In this document: in pieces, positions 36,178-43,666 of the stretch | Layout of the letters: every line of letters begins with the position of its first letter | How positions within the stretch are numbered: position 1 is the stretch's first letter | Assembly (NCBI RefSeq): GCF_041431415.1 | Contig: NZ_CP107845.1 | Location: 4,092,001-4,156,000 of the forward strand | Direction: 5' to 3' | Source of the DNA: Streptomyces sp. NBC_00513 | GTDB lineage: Bacteria; Actinomycetota; Actinomycetes; Streptomycetales; Streptomycetaceae | DNA: 64,000 nucleotides | Made by a program: the position numbers and the translations under genes | The notes under the pieces: generated by a model | Seen by the model: the letters and a program-made list of their open reading frames with translations, nothing else | Told to the model about the DNA's origin: nothing | Databases searched by the model: none

Positions 36178-37229
36178 TGGCCCTGTTGCACCGCCCCGTC
36201 CACCGGCCCGGGCGGGCACGCGTTGTTTCACGTGAAACATCGTCTCCCTGGCCGGGGTTGGGGCTGGCCGTCGCGGGTGCTTTCGTGGCCTGGTGCGTCC
36301 ACCGGGTGGTGCCGGCCGTGCCGATGTTGACCGCGGCGGTGGTGCTCGGCATCGTGATCGCCCACCTTCCGCGTCTGCGGACCGTCGTACGAGGTCCCGC
36401 GCGGGCGGGTCTCTCCCTGGCGGGCCGGAGGCTGATGCGGATCGGCATCGTCCTGCTGGGGCTCGGTCTCGGCCTGGACCAGGTGCTGGGGTTGGGCTGG
36501 GCGACCGTCGCCATGGTGACCGGGGTGGTCGCGGCCACCTTCCTCGGGACCCTCTGGCTGGGCCGGAGGCTCGGACTGCCGGGCGATCAGCCGTTGTTGA
36601 TCGCGACCGGCTACTCGATCTGCGGGGCCTCGGCGATCGGCGCCGTCAGCCAGGTGTCCGGCAGCGACGAGGAGGACGTGGCCTCGTCGGTGGCCCTGGT
36701 CACCCTCTGCGGGACGCTGGCCATCGCGGTACTCCCGCTCCTCCAGGACCCGTTGGCGCTGTCCGACCTCGCCTTCGGACGCTGGGTGGGCGCGAGCGTC
36801 CACGACGTCGGCCAGGTCGTGGCGACGGCCCAGACGGCGGGTCCCGGCGCCCTGGGCGAGGCGGTCCTGGTGAAACTGATGCGGGTGGCACTGCTGGCGC
36901 CGCTCGTCGCGGCCGTGGCCTTCTCCGTACGGGCCCGGCGACGCGGAGTGCGCACGGCCTCGGGCCGCCGGCCGGCCCCGGTACCCCTGTTCGTCGCCGG
37001 CTTCCTGGCCGCCGCCGCGCTGCGGGCGACGGGCGTGCTGCCCGACGTGGCGCTGGAGTGGGCTCACACCGCGCAGGAGGCGCTGCTGGCCGCGGCACTG
37101 TTCGGCCTGGGCAGCGCGGTACACCTGCCGACCCTCGCCCGGACCGGGGGGCGGGCGGCGCTGCTCGGTCTCGGGGCATGGGTGGTGGTCGCCGGGGCCT
37201 CGTACGCGGGCGTCCTGCTCACGCTCTGA
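36177..37229 (+). CDS. YeiH-type sulfate/sulfite exporter family membrane protein
   Basis: 350 residues with about ten hydrophobic segments. The family signature is visible in GLGLDQVLGLG, the Gly-rich ATGYSICGASAIGAVS segment (residues about 140-158), ALVTLCGTLAIAVLP and GRWVGASVHDVGQV. A parS copy (36225-36238) encodes V-S-R-E-T at residues 17-21 of the cytosolic start. Starts in the stop of the dioxygenase gene. Confidence 0.9.
   Translation: MALLHRPVHRPGRARVVSRETSSPWPGLGLAVAGAFVAWCVHRVVPAVPMLTAAVVLGIVIAHLPRLRTVVRGPARAGLSLAGRRLMRIGIVLLGLGLGLDQVLGLGWATVAMVTGVVAATFLGTLWLGRRLGLPGDQPLLIATGYSICGASAIGAVSQVSGSDEEDVASSVALVTLCGTLAIAVLPLLQDPLALSDLAFGRWVGASVHDVGQVVATAQTAGPGALGEAVLVKLMRVALLAPLVAAVAFSVRARRRGVRTASGRRPAPVPLFVAGFLAAAALRATGVLPDVALEWAHTAQEALLAAALFGLGSAVHLPTLARTGGRAALLGLGAWVVVAGASYAGVLLTL
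36225..36238. other. parS centromere site inside the exporter gene
   Basis: Perfect GTTTCACGTGAAAC near the 5' end of the YeiH-type gene, read as V-S-R-E-T. Confidence 0.9.
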
Positions 37230-37300
37230 CCGGACGCCGGCGGTGTCCGATGGAACCTCTCAGGTGTCCGGGAACGGAGAGGAGTTGGCCATTTCCTGGC

Positions 37301-37321
37301 CGGAACCGAACGAACGTTCCG
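37301..37321. promoter_or_regulatory. Inverted repeat upstream of the secreted protease
   Basis: CGGAAC (37301-37306) and GTTCCG (37316-37321) separated by 9 bp, 118 bp before the protease start. Could be an operator; no known regulator is matched. Confidence 0.3.
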
Positions 37322-37438
37322 ACCGGTGCCTGACATCTCGTACGGCCCGTGCAACCCTGCACCCGATCCGCACCGGCAACTCTTCACCCCCACCCTGCCC
37401 GGACCCGACCGGCCCGGGCACGGCAGAAGGAGTCCTGC

Positions 37439-38389
37439 GTGAATCGTCATCGCACGGCCTTATCGGTTCTGTTGGCCGCGGGTGCCCTGCTGGCCGGCGC
37501 CCTGACCGTCGCCACCCCGTCGGTCGCCGCCGACGCCCCCGTCTCGTTCCGACAGCAACACAGCCAGGGCTTCTGGACGGCGGAGCGCATGCGGTCCGCG
37601 GCCCCGCTGGACGTCACGGCGGCGCCGGGGACCATCCGTAAGGCGCCCTCTCCGGCGGACCGACCCACCCGGGTGGCTCCCACGACCGCTCCCGCCTCAC
37701 CCACCGCGTTCCCGCAGGCGGGTGGCGCGTGGACGGGCGGCGGGGCGGTGGTGAAGACGTCCGGGCGGGTGTTCTTCACCATGGGCGACCGGACGGCGTC
37801 CTGCTCCGGCGACTCGATCACCAGCGCGAACGGAAGCACCGTCATCACCGCCGGGCACTGCGTGAAGTACCAGGGCGCCTGGCACACCAACTGGGTCTTC
37901 GTCCCGGCGTACGACAACGGCAGCGCGCCCTTCGGCCAGTGGTCGGCCACGCGCACCTTCGCCACCGCGCAGTGGGCGGCGAGCGAGGACATGAACATGG
38001 ACGTCGGCCTCGCCGTGGTCGCCCCGCTGAACGGCCAGAAGCTCAGTCAGGTCGTCGGGGCCCAGGGAATCCTGTTCAACGGGGGCTACAACAAGAAGAT
38101 GTACTCCTTCGGCTTCCCCGCCGCGGCGCCGTACGACGGCACCAAGCTCGTCTACTGCAGCGGCAACAGCAGCAAGGACTTCCTGCTCACCAAGGACCAC
38201 GGGCTGGGCTGCAACATGACCGGTGGCTCCAGCGGCGGCCCCTGGTTCCAGGACTTCAACGAGGCGACCGGACTCGGCACCCAGGTCTCGGTGAACAGCT
38301 TCGGATACGTCTTCCTGCCGAACCGGATGTTCGGCCCGTACTTCGGCAATGAGGCCAAAGCGGCGTACGACCAGGCACAAACGGCCTGA
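37439..38389 (+). CDS. Secreted trypsin-like serine protease
   Basis: 316 residues from the GTG at 37439, after AGAAGGAG. Signal peptide to about residue 32 (ATPSVAADA), then a propeptide-like Pro/Ala/Thr stretch to 100 and an S1 protease domain: ITAGHCVKY (His140), MNMDVGLAVV (Asp) and TGGSSGGPWF (Ser); four cysteines. Codon 8 is TTA (37460-37462), rare in Streptomyces and read by the bldA tRNA, which suggests development-linked expression. An inverted repeat CGGAAC-N9-GTTCCG lies upstream at 37301-37321. Confidence 0.9.
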   Translation: MNRHRTALSVLLAAGALLAGALTVATPSVAADAPVSFRQQHSQGFWTAERMRSAAPLDVTAAPGTIRKAPSPADRPTRVAPTTAPASPTAFPQAGGAWTGGGAVVKTSGRVFFTMGDRTASCSGDSITSANGSTVITAGHCVKYQGAWHTNWVFVPAYDNGSAPFGQWSATRTFATAQWAASEDMNMDVGLAVVAPLNGQKLSQVVGAQGILFNGGYNKKMYSFGFPAAAPYDGTKLVYCSGNSSKDFLLTKDHGLGCNMTGGSSGGPWFQDFNEATGLGTQVSVNSFGYVFLPNRMFGPYFGNEAKAAYDQAQTA

Positions 38390-38433
38390 CCAGCCCCCGC
38401 ACACCCCCACCGCCCGGTACTCTGTACCGGCCA

Positions 38434-38520
38434 GGTGGGTTGCCCGAGCGGCCTAAGGGAACGGTCTTGAAAACCGTCGTGGCAGCGATGTCACCGTGGG
38501 TTCAAATCCCACACCCACCG
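38434..38520 (+). tRNA. tRNA-Ser (anticodon UGA)
   Basis: 87 bases. Acceptor GGTGGGT pairs with ACCCACC; anticodon loop CTTGAAA carries TGA; the long variable arm GTGGCAGCGATGTCAC is typical of class II serine tRNAs; T-loop GTTCAAATC; discriminator G. CCA is not encoded. Confidence 0.97.
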
Positions 38521-38546
38521 CACCGGGTCAGACGATGTGCTGATCA

Positions 38547-38578
38547 GAAGGGGCGTCCCGCGTCAGGGGCGCCCCTTC
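38547..38578 (+). terminator. Hairpin after tRNA-Ser(UGA)
   Basis: GAAGGGGCG (38547-38555) pairs with CGCCCCTTC (38570-38578), 14-base loop; 27 bp after the tRNA end. Confidence 0.65.
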
Positions 38579-38599
38579 GTCGTCCGCGCCCCTTCGTCA

Positions 38600-38850
38600 T
38601 GCGCGCGAGGAACGAGCGGTCGGTGGTTCGTCCGGCAGGCGCGGCACCTCCCACCTCTCACCCGCATAGGTGTCGGCGAGGATCTTTTTCTGCTGCTTGA
38701 TGTCGTGGCGGTCGAACCTCAGGGTTCGGAGGCGAAGAGAACATGGCCTTCGCCCCGGTGTCCTTGGCCGTGCTGTAGGTCGGTCCGGTGGGCCGGGATG
38801 GTGTCCAGTCCACCAGGGCGTTTCGCGGTCTCCGGCGGGCGATTTAGGCC
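38600..38850 (-). pseudogene. Remnant of an FAD-dependent monooxygenase
   Basis: On the minus strand one frame reads TGAKAMF then breaks, another reads LFASEP, and a third continues LRFDRHDIKQQKKILADTYA and GERWEVPRLPDE (about 38630-38715). This order closely matches the conserved stretch of aromatic-hydroxylase-type FAD monooxygenases, of the form FASxPLxYDRHD...QKxxLAExFAGxGWEVPRLL. At least one frameshift, near 38718, separates the pieces, and everything before and after is missing. Only about 60-80 residues survive. It lies directly behind tRNA-Ser(UGA). The family assignment rests on recalled motifs. Confidence 0.6.
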
Positions 38851-38970
38851 TTCTGAGTGGTGTTTGTCGGAAGATCGGCGCGCGTGATGGAGGCGTTCCG
38901 GTTGCGCACACATCATGGCGAATGTATTCAGATCGGCCCTTCGGAACATCGCGAAATGAGGCAACCCGTC

Positions 38971-39399
38971 ATGGCAAACCGCAGCAGCGTCACGTCCATC
39001 TGGACCGCCGTCCTCGCCGCACTCGTGGCACTCCTCGCCGCCATCGGCCTCGGCGCCAAGGTGGCCCCGGCCGCCTCCGCCACCGTTTCCGCTCCGGTGG
39101 TTCCGACCACCACCGTGCGTCGGCCGGCCGTGATGGCCCGGCGGACGTGGCGGGCGATGATGCGGGGAGGTTCGCTCCCGCCCACCATCAAGCAGCGGAT
39201 CCGGGCCGAGGCCCACGGCAAGACCCCGTCCGTTCGTCGCTCGACCACTGCCCTCGCCGCCGGGAACGCCGGTACCGCTGTCAGCCCGGTCGACGGTGCC
39301 ACCCCGCTCGCACCGCTCACCCCTGCCGCGTCTGTCACCGCGGTCGCCCCCGCCACCTCGGCCGGAATCGCCGCACGAGGCATGGCGCTCGCCGCGTAG
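38971..39399 (+). CDS. Small Ala/Thr/Val-rich exported protein, unknown
   Basis: 142 residues from ATG 38971 (GAGG 10 bp upstream); ATG 38956 is an alternative. A hydrophobic segment SIWTAVLAALVALLAAIGLG near residue 8 looks like a signal or anchor. The remainder is Ala/Pro/Thr/Val-rich with a basic middle (RRPAVMARRTWRAMMRGG) and no cysteine. No family recognised with confidence. Confidence 0.6.
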   Translation: MANRSSVTSIWTAVLAALVALLAAIGLGAKVAPAASATVSAPVVPTTTVRRPAVMARRTWRAMMRGGSLPPTIKQRIRAEAHGKTPSVRRSTTALAAGNAGTAVSPVDGATPLAPLTPAASVTAVAPATSAGIAARGMALAA

Positions 39400-40630
39400 T
39401 ACCCGCCGGGTCATACACGTGCTCGCGCAATCGCCTGGCCCTGGGGGCCGTGGGCATCGTGGGTACGGAGCGGCACCGCCCGGACGGGCAGGCGTACGCG
39501 CCTACGCCGGGCAGATGGATCAGCAGAGCGGTAGAGCACCAGAGCGGTAAGCGATACAGCCGTAGAGCAGTACAGCCGCAGAGCCGCAGAGCCGCAGAGC
39601 CGTAGAGCAGTACAGCCGTAGAGCGGTACGGCACGGCGGTCAGGCAGTAAGGCGACACGGCAGCAAGGCGTTACGGCAGGACGGCGGTACGGCAGCGCGG
39701 CCATTCGGCGAGACGCCGAGGGGCCAGGGTTGGCAGTCCGTGAAGCCGGCAGTACGAACGAGCGTCGCCGAGGCAGTCCGGCGGCAGCGAGCCAACGTCG
39801 CATGGCAGCGGAGCGGTACGGCGAGTACGGCACCGATGTCAGGAGACGGGCAAGGCAGCGCGGCCACGAGGCCGAGCGGCAGGACGCGCCACACGGCGTA
39901 CGACGGAGACGCCCGACAGGGCGAGTCACCAGGCAACGGCAAGAAGAGCCACGAGCCGAACGGCAAGACAAGCGACGAGACGAACGAACAAGACAAGCGA
40001 CGCGACGAACGACAAGGCAGACGGCAAGACGAACGTAAAGACAAGAGACACGACGACCGCCGAGATGACGGTGCGACGGAACGTTCACGCGGTGGCGCAA
40101 GGCGCTGCCGGCGCGACAGCACCCGGCGCGGTGGTACGACGGCAGCACGTGGAGCACGTGGAGTGGTAGGCGCTTGAGCCCGGTCGTCACGCGACCGCGG
40201 ATCGCGCCACGGCGTGCCCCGGAGCGGGGCATGGACGGTTCACTCCGGCGGGCGCCGGGGGCGTGCAGGGGGCGCGGAGCTTGTCGCCGCAAGGTGACGC
40301 AGGGTCGCAGGCCCGGGAGGCGGTGGGGTTCCCGGAGGACGCGGTCCCTTTTTGGCATGTCCGGGGTGCGGTGGTTTGGCGGAACGATTCCGCACTGATG
40401 TCGCAGGGGTTTCGACGCGTGGGGAGTCGCTGACCTGGGGCGGGCGGGGCGTGAATGGGGTTTATCCGATGTTGCTCATGCTTGCGGGGGAATCAGCGGC
40501 TCCGGGGTGGTTCGCCGGGGATTCGGTGGGCAACTCTGAGGTCGCGACGTCGTCACCACACGTTATGACCGGGTCGGTCGGCCAACTGCCCTGGTGAGAA
40601 GTCCACTTCGGTTTTCTGGAGGATAAAGAC
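39400..40630. repeat. 1.2-kb non-coding stretch with short degenerate repeats
   Basis: No supported gene. 39520-39625 is built from 8-10-bp units such as AGAGCCGCAG, AGAGCCGTAG and AGCAGTACAG. 39920-40080 is purine-rich on the plus strand with recurring ACAAGCGACG and GACGAACGA units; the frame through it would give a Lys/Arg/Asp/Glu repeat protein, but third positions are not GC-biased as in neighbouring genes. GC content is lower than around it. The last 250 bp hold the promoter region of the small secreted protein. Confidence 0.6.
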
Positions 40631-40915
40631 ATGGCAAGCATTCGCACCGCCCGCGTCATCGCCGCTGCCGCCGCTCTCCCGCTCGCCGTCGCCCTGTTCG
40701 GAGGTGTGGCCACGGCCGACGACGGCTCGTTCGCGAGCGTCGTCGGCAGTGGCGTGGGTGGCAACAACAACGGGAACTCCTCCACCTCGCAGCAGGTGGC
40801 CACCGGTTCCGGCGCGTCCAACCAGAACAGCACCGCGCAGGTCAACGGGTCGGCCTTCACCGCGATCGAGCAGCACAACGCGAACCTTGCGGTCAACTTC
40901 TTCCCCTTGTTCTGA
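40631..40915 (+). CDS. Small secreted Asn/Ser/Gln-rich protein
   Basis: 94 residues. Signal peptide ending at about residue 29 (GGVATADDG). The mature 65 residues carry NNNGNSSTSQQV, GASNQNSTAQVNGS and AIEQHNANLAVN, and end in FFPLF; no cysteine, so it is neither a long chaplin nor a lipoprotein. The Asn/Gln/Ser spacing recalls small Streptomyces surface or amyloid-like proteins. TGGAGGATAAAGAC just before the ATG is a strong ribosome binding site. Own transcription unit with a terminator. Confidence 0.8.
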   Translation: MASIRTARVIAAAAALPLAVALFGGVATADDGSFASVVGSGVGGNNNGNSSTSQQVATGSGASNQNSTAQVNGSAFTAIEQHNANLAVNFFPLF

Positions 40916-40950
40916 TCCTTCCGAAGGCGGCCTGAGCCGCGATGAGTATT

Positions 40951-41002
40951 GAGGGCGTCTGTGTGACCGGACCGGCTGGGGTCCGGTAGCGCAGGCGCCC
41001 TC
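40951..41002 (+). terminator. Two-part hairpin terminator after the small secreted gene
   Basis: Inner stem ACCGGACC (40966-40973) with 40980-40987, outer stem GAGGGCG (40951-40957) with CGCCCTC (40996-41002). Confidence 0.65.
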
Positions 41003-41161
41003 GGGCGTTTCCCTGCCCCGGGCGCCGGGTGCGCGTGCTCCTGCCGCGACGGGACGTGCCCGCCCTCGCTTCGACGGGGGCCTCGGTGAACCTTGACATC
41101 CACACCAGATCTGACGGACAGTCAGGTTTCGTCGTTGATGTGATGCCGGGAGGCCTGCGCC

Positions 41162-42532
41162 GTGCACCTCGCCCCGACCGAAGGACAGTTGAGGATTCGC
41201 GCCGAACTGAGGGAGTACTTCGGGAACCTGATGCCGGACGGACTTCCCGAGGATCCGGTCGCGCAACGCGCCCTGTTGCGCCGGATAGGCGCCGACGGGC
41301 TGCTCGGACTCGGCTGGCCCGCCGAGTACGGAGGCCAAGGCAGGGGCGCGGCCGAGCAGTTCGTCTTCTTCGACGAGGCCTACCGGGCCGGCGCCCCCGT
41401 TTCCATGGTCACGCTCAACACCGTCGGCCCGACTCTGATGAAGTACGGGACCCGGCAACAGAAGGACTACTTCCTCCCCCGGATCCTCGCCGGGGAGATC
41501 GTCTTTGCCATCGGCTACTCCGAGCCCGAGGCCGGCACCGACCTCGCCTCGCTCCGTACCCGCGCCGTACGCGCCACCCGCGCCGTACGCGATGCCGACG
41601 CCACCCGCGCCGTACGCGATGCCGACGCCACGCACGACGGCAGCGACACCCGCGACGAAGGCACCGACCGAGCCGACCAAGGCGACCGAGCCGGCCAGGC
41701 CAACCAGGCCAACCAGGCCAACCAGGCCGACCGAGCCAACCGGGCCAACCGGGCCGACCGAGCCGACCGAGTCGGCCAAGTCGACCAAGACACCGACGCC
41801 GACTGGATCATCGACGGTCAGAAGATCTTCACGTCCAACGCCCAGAACGCCGACTGGATCTGGCTCGCCTGTCGCACCGACCCCGAGGCCCCCAAGCACA
41901 AGGGCATCTCCATCATCCTGGTCCCCACCGACGCCCCCGGCTTCGCCTGGACCCCCATCGACACCGTCGGTGGCCTCACCACGACGGCCACCTACTACGA
42001 CTCCATCCGCGTCCCCGCCGGCAACCTGGTCGGCCCCGAACACGGCGGTTGGGGCCTGATCACGAACCAGCTCAATCACGAACGCGTGGCCCTGGCCGCC
42101 ATCGGCATGCAGGCGGAGGACTTCTACGACCACGCTCTCGCGCATGCGAGGACCCCCGACCCGGTCACCGGCGAACGCCCCGCCGACCGTCCCTGGGTGC
42201 GGGCCCGGCTCGCCGAGGCGCACGCCCGACTGGCCGCCGTACGCCTTCTCAACTGGCGCCTGGTCCAGGACGTGGGCAGCGGAGACCTGGCTCCGGGCGA
42301 CGCGAGCGGGGTGAAGTTCCTCGGTACCGAGTCCACCGTCGAGGTGTACCGGATGTGCCAGGAGGTCGTCGGCGAGGAGGCGCTGATCCGGGGGCCTTCG
42401 GCCTTCGCGGGGGGCGAGCTGGAGCGGCTGAACCGGGCCGCCCAGATCAACACCTTCGGCGGCGGGGTCAGCGAGGTCCAGCGGGAGATCGTCGCCATGA
42501 TGCGGCTCGGCATGAAGGGAAGGAAGCGATGA
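41162..42532 (+). CDS. Acyl-CoA dehydrogenase (FadE29/ChsE2-like) with repeat insertion
   Basis: 456 residues from GTG 41162. ACAD fold: LGWPAEYGGQG, FAIGYSEPEAGTDLASLRT (FAD loop) and VGGLTTTATYYDSIRVPAGNLVG, with the C-terminal helical domain and TESTVEVYRMCQEVVGEEAL. Between RTRAV and DADWIIDGQKIFTS there are about 70 extra residues (137-211) made of ATRAVRDAD and QANQANQADRANRADR repeats; without them the length is about 386, that of mycobacterial FadE29 (recalled 387). First gene of an igr-like operon; in mycobacteria this enzyme works as a heteromer with a second ACAD. The next gene overlaps by 4 bp. Confidence 0.9.
   Translation: MHLAPTEGQLRIRAELREYFGNLMPDGLPEDPVAQRALLRRIGADGLLGLGWPAEYGGQGRGAAEQFVFFDEAYRAGAPVSMVTLNTVGPTLMKYGTRQQKDYFLPRILAGEIVFAIGYSEPEAGTDLASLRTRAVRATRAVRDADATRAVRDADATHDGSDTRDEGTDRADQGDRAGQANQANQANQADRANRANRADRADRVGQVDQDTDADWIIDGQKIFTSNAQNADWIWLACRTDPEAPKHKGISIILVPTDAPGFAWTPIDTVGGLTTTATYYDSIRVPAGNLVGPEHGGWGLITNQLNHERVALAAIGMQAEDFYDHALAHARTPDPVTGERPADRPWVRARLAEAHARLAAVRLLNWRLVQDVGSGDLAPGDASGVKFLGTESTVEVYRMCQEVVGEEALIRGPSAFAGGELERLNRAAQINTFGGGVSEVQREIVAMMRLGMKGRKR
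41664..41790 (+). repeat. 9-bp tandem repeat tract inside the acyl-CoA dehydrogenase gene
   Basis: About a dozen units of GCCAACCAG, GCCAACCGG or GCCGACCGA in register with the reading frame, encoding (A-N-Q)/(A-N-R)/(A-D-R) triplets. Just upstream (41575-41630) a 24-bp unit CGCGCCGTACGCGATGCCGACG is repeated twice. Confidence 0.9.
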
Positions 42533-43665
42533 CGGCCGAAGCAGCCGGGGCACCCGAAGCAGCCGACGGAGCCGAAACGCCCGGCACGCCCGACACACCC
42601 GAAGCGCCCGGAGCACTCGACACACCCGGCACACCCGAACCCCCCGAAGGGGCGGTGGACACCCTCCCGCACACCTCGACACGGGCAGCGGCGGCGGACG
42701 CGGCGGCGGAGGAAGACCGGTTCCACGCCCGGCTGACGGCCTTCGAGGGGAAGCCCGCCGCCACCGGGGGGCGGGCGAAGGACGCGGTCAACGAGCCGAT
42801 GATCCGCCACTGGTGCGAGGCGATGGGGGACACCAATCCCGCCTACACCGGCCCGGACGCCATCGCCCCGCCCACCATGCTCCAGGCCTGGACGATGGGC
42901 GGGCTCTCCGGGCACACCGACCGTTCCTCCGCCTACGACGAGCTCCTCCTGCTCCTCGACGGCGCGGGCTGCACTTCCGTGGTGGCGACCGACTGCGAGC
43001 AGGAGTACCTCCGTGCGCTGCGCCCCGGCGACCTGGTCACCTTCGACGCCGTCATCGAGTCGGTGTCGGCGCGCAAGACGACCAAGTTGGGTGCGGGGTA
43101 CTTCGTGACGACCCGGATGGACGTCCACGCGAACGGCGAACTCGCCGGGACCCACCGTTTCCGCATCCTCAAGTACGCGCCCGCCGCGAACCGGTCCCGG
43201 CAGCCGAAGCAATCCACTCGGCCGAGCCGGGAAGGCCACTCCACCCAACCCGCCCCGTCCCCGCGCCCGGCCCGCCCCCGCCCCGTGATCAACCGCGACA
43301 ACCAGGGCTTCTGGGACGGCGTCCGCGATCACACCCTGCTGATCCAGCGCTGTACGGCCTGCTCGACCCTCCGCTTCCCCTGGCTCCCCGGCTGCAACGC
43401 CTGCGCCTCCCCCGACTGGGACACCGTCGCGGCGAGCGGCGCCGGCACGGTCTTCTCGTACGTGGTCATGCACCATCCGCCGTTCCCGGCCTTCGACCCC
43501 CCGTACGCGGTCGCGCTCGTCGAACTCGCCGAGGGGGTCCGGATGATCAGCAACATCACCGGCGTCCCGTACGACAAGGTCCGCATCGGCCTGCCCGTCC
43601 GACTGGAGTTCCTGCGCGTCGACGACACGCTCGAACTCCCCGTCTTCCGGGCGGAGGCGGGCTGA
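42529..43665 (+). CDS. MaoC-like hydratase fused to DUF35/OB-fold (ChsH2-like)
   Basis: 378 residues from ATG 42529, overlapping the ACAD stop (ATGA). Residues 1-55 are a Pro/Thr/Glu/Ala stretch (TPGTPDTPEAPG) not found in typical homologues. A MaoC/hot-dog domain spans about 60-215. The DUF35 part begins near 255: zinc ribbon cysteines C275, C278, C289 and C292 (RCTACST, PGCNAC), then an OB fold. In mycobacterial ChsH2 the DUF35 domain binds the Ltp2 aldolase and the MaoC half pairs with ChsH1; both partners are present downstream. Confidence 0.92.
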   Translation: MTAEAAGAPEAADGAETPGTPDTPEAPGALDTPGTPEPPEGAVDTLPHTSTRAAAADAAAEEDRFHARLTAFEGKPAATGGRAKDAVNEPMIRHWCEAMGDTNPAYTGPDAIAPPTMLQAWTMGGLSGHTDRSSAYDELLLLLDGAGCTSVVATDCEQEYLRALRPGDLVTFDAVIESVSARKTTKLGAGYFVTTRMDVHANGELAGTHRFRILKYAPAANRSRQPKQSTRPSREGHSTQPAPSPRPARPRPVINRDNQGFWDGVRDHTLLIQRCTACSTLRFPWLPGCNACASPDWDTVAASGAGTVFSYVVMHHPPFPAFDPPYAVALVELAEGVRMISNITGVPYDKVRIGLPVRLEFLRVDDTLELPVFRAEAG

Positions 43666-43666
43666 C

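Noticed and set aside
39411..40358. Minus-strand open frame of 315 codons
   Set aside because: Arg/Ser/Leu-rich product of the repeat tract with atypical codon positions and no domain or ribosome binding site.
41664..41790. CRISPR-like array
   Set aside because: Contiguous 9-bp units in frame without spacers, inside an acyl-CoA dehydrogenase gene; no cas genes.
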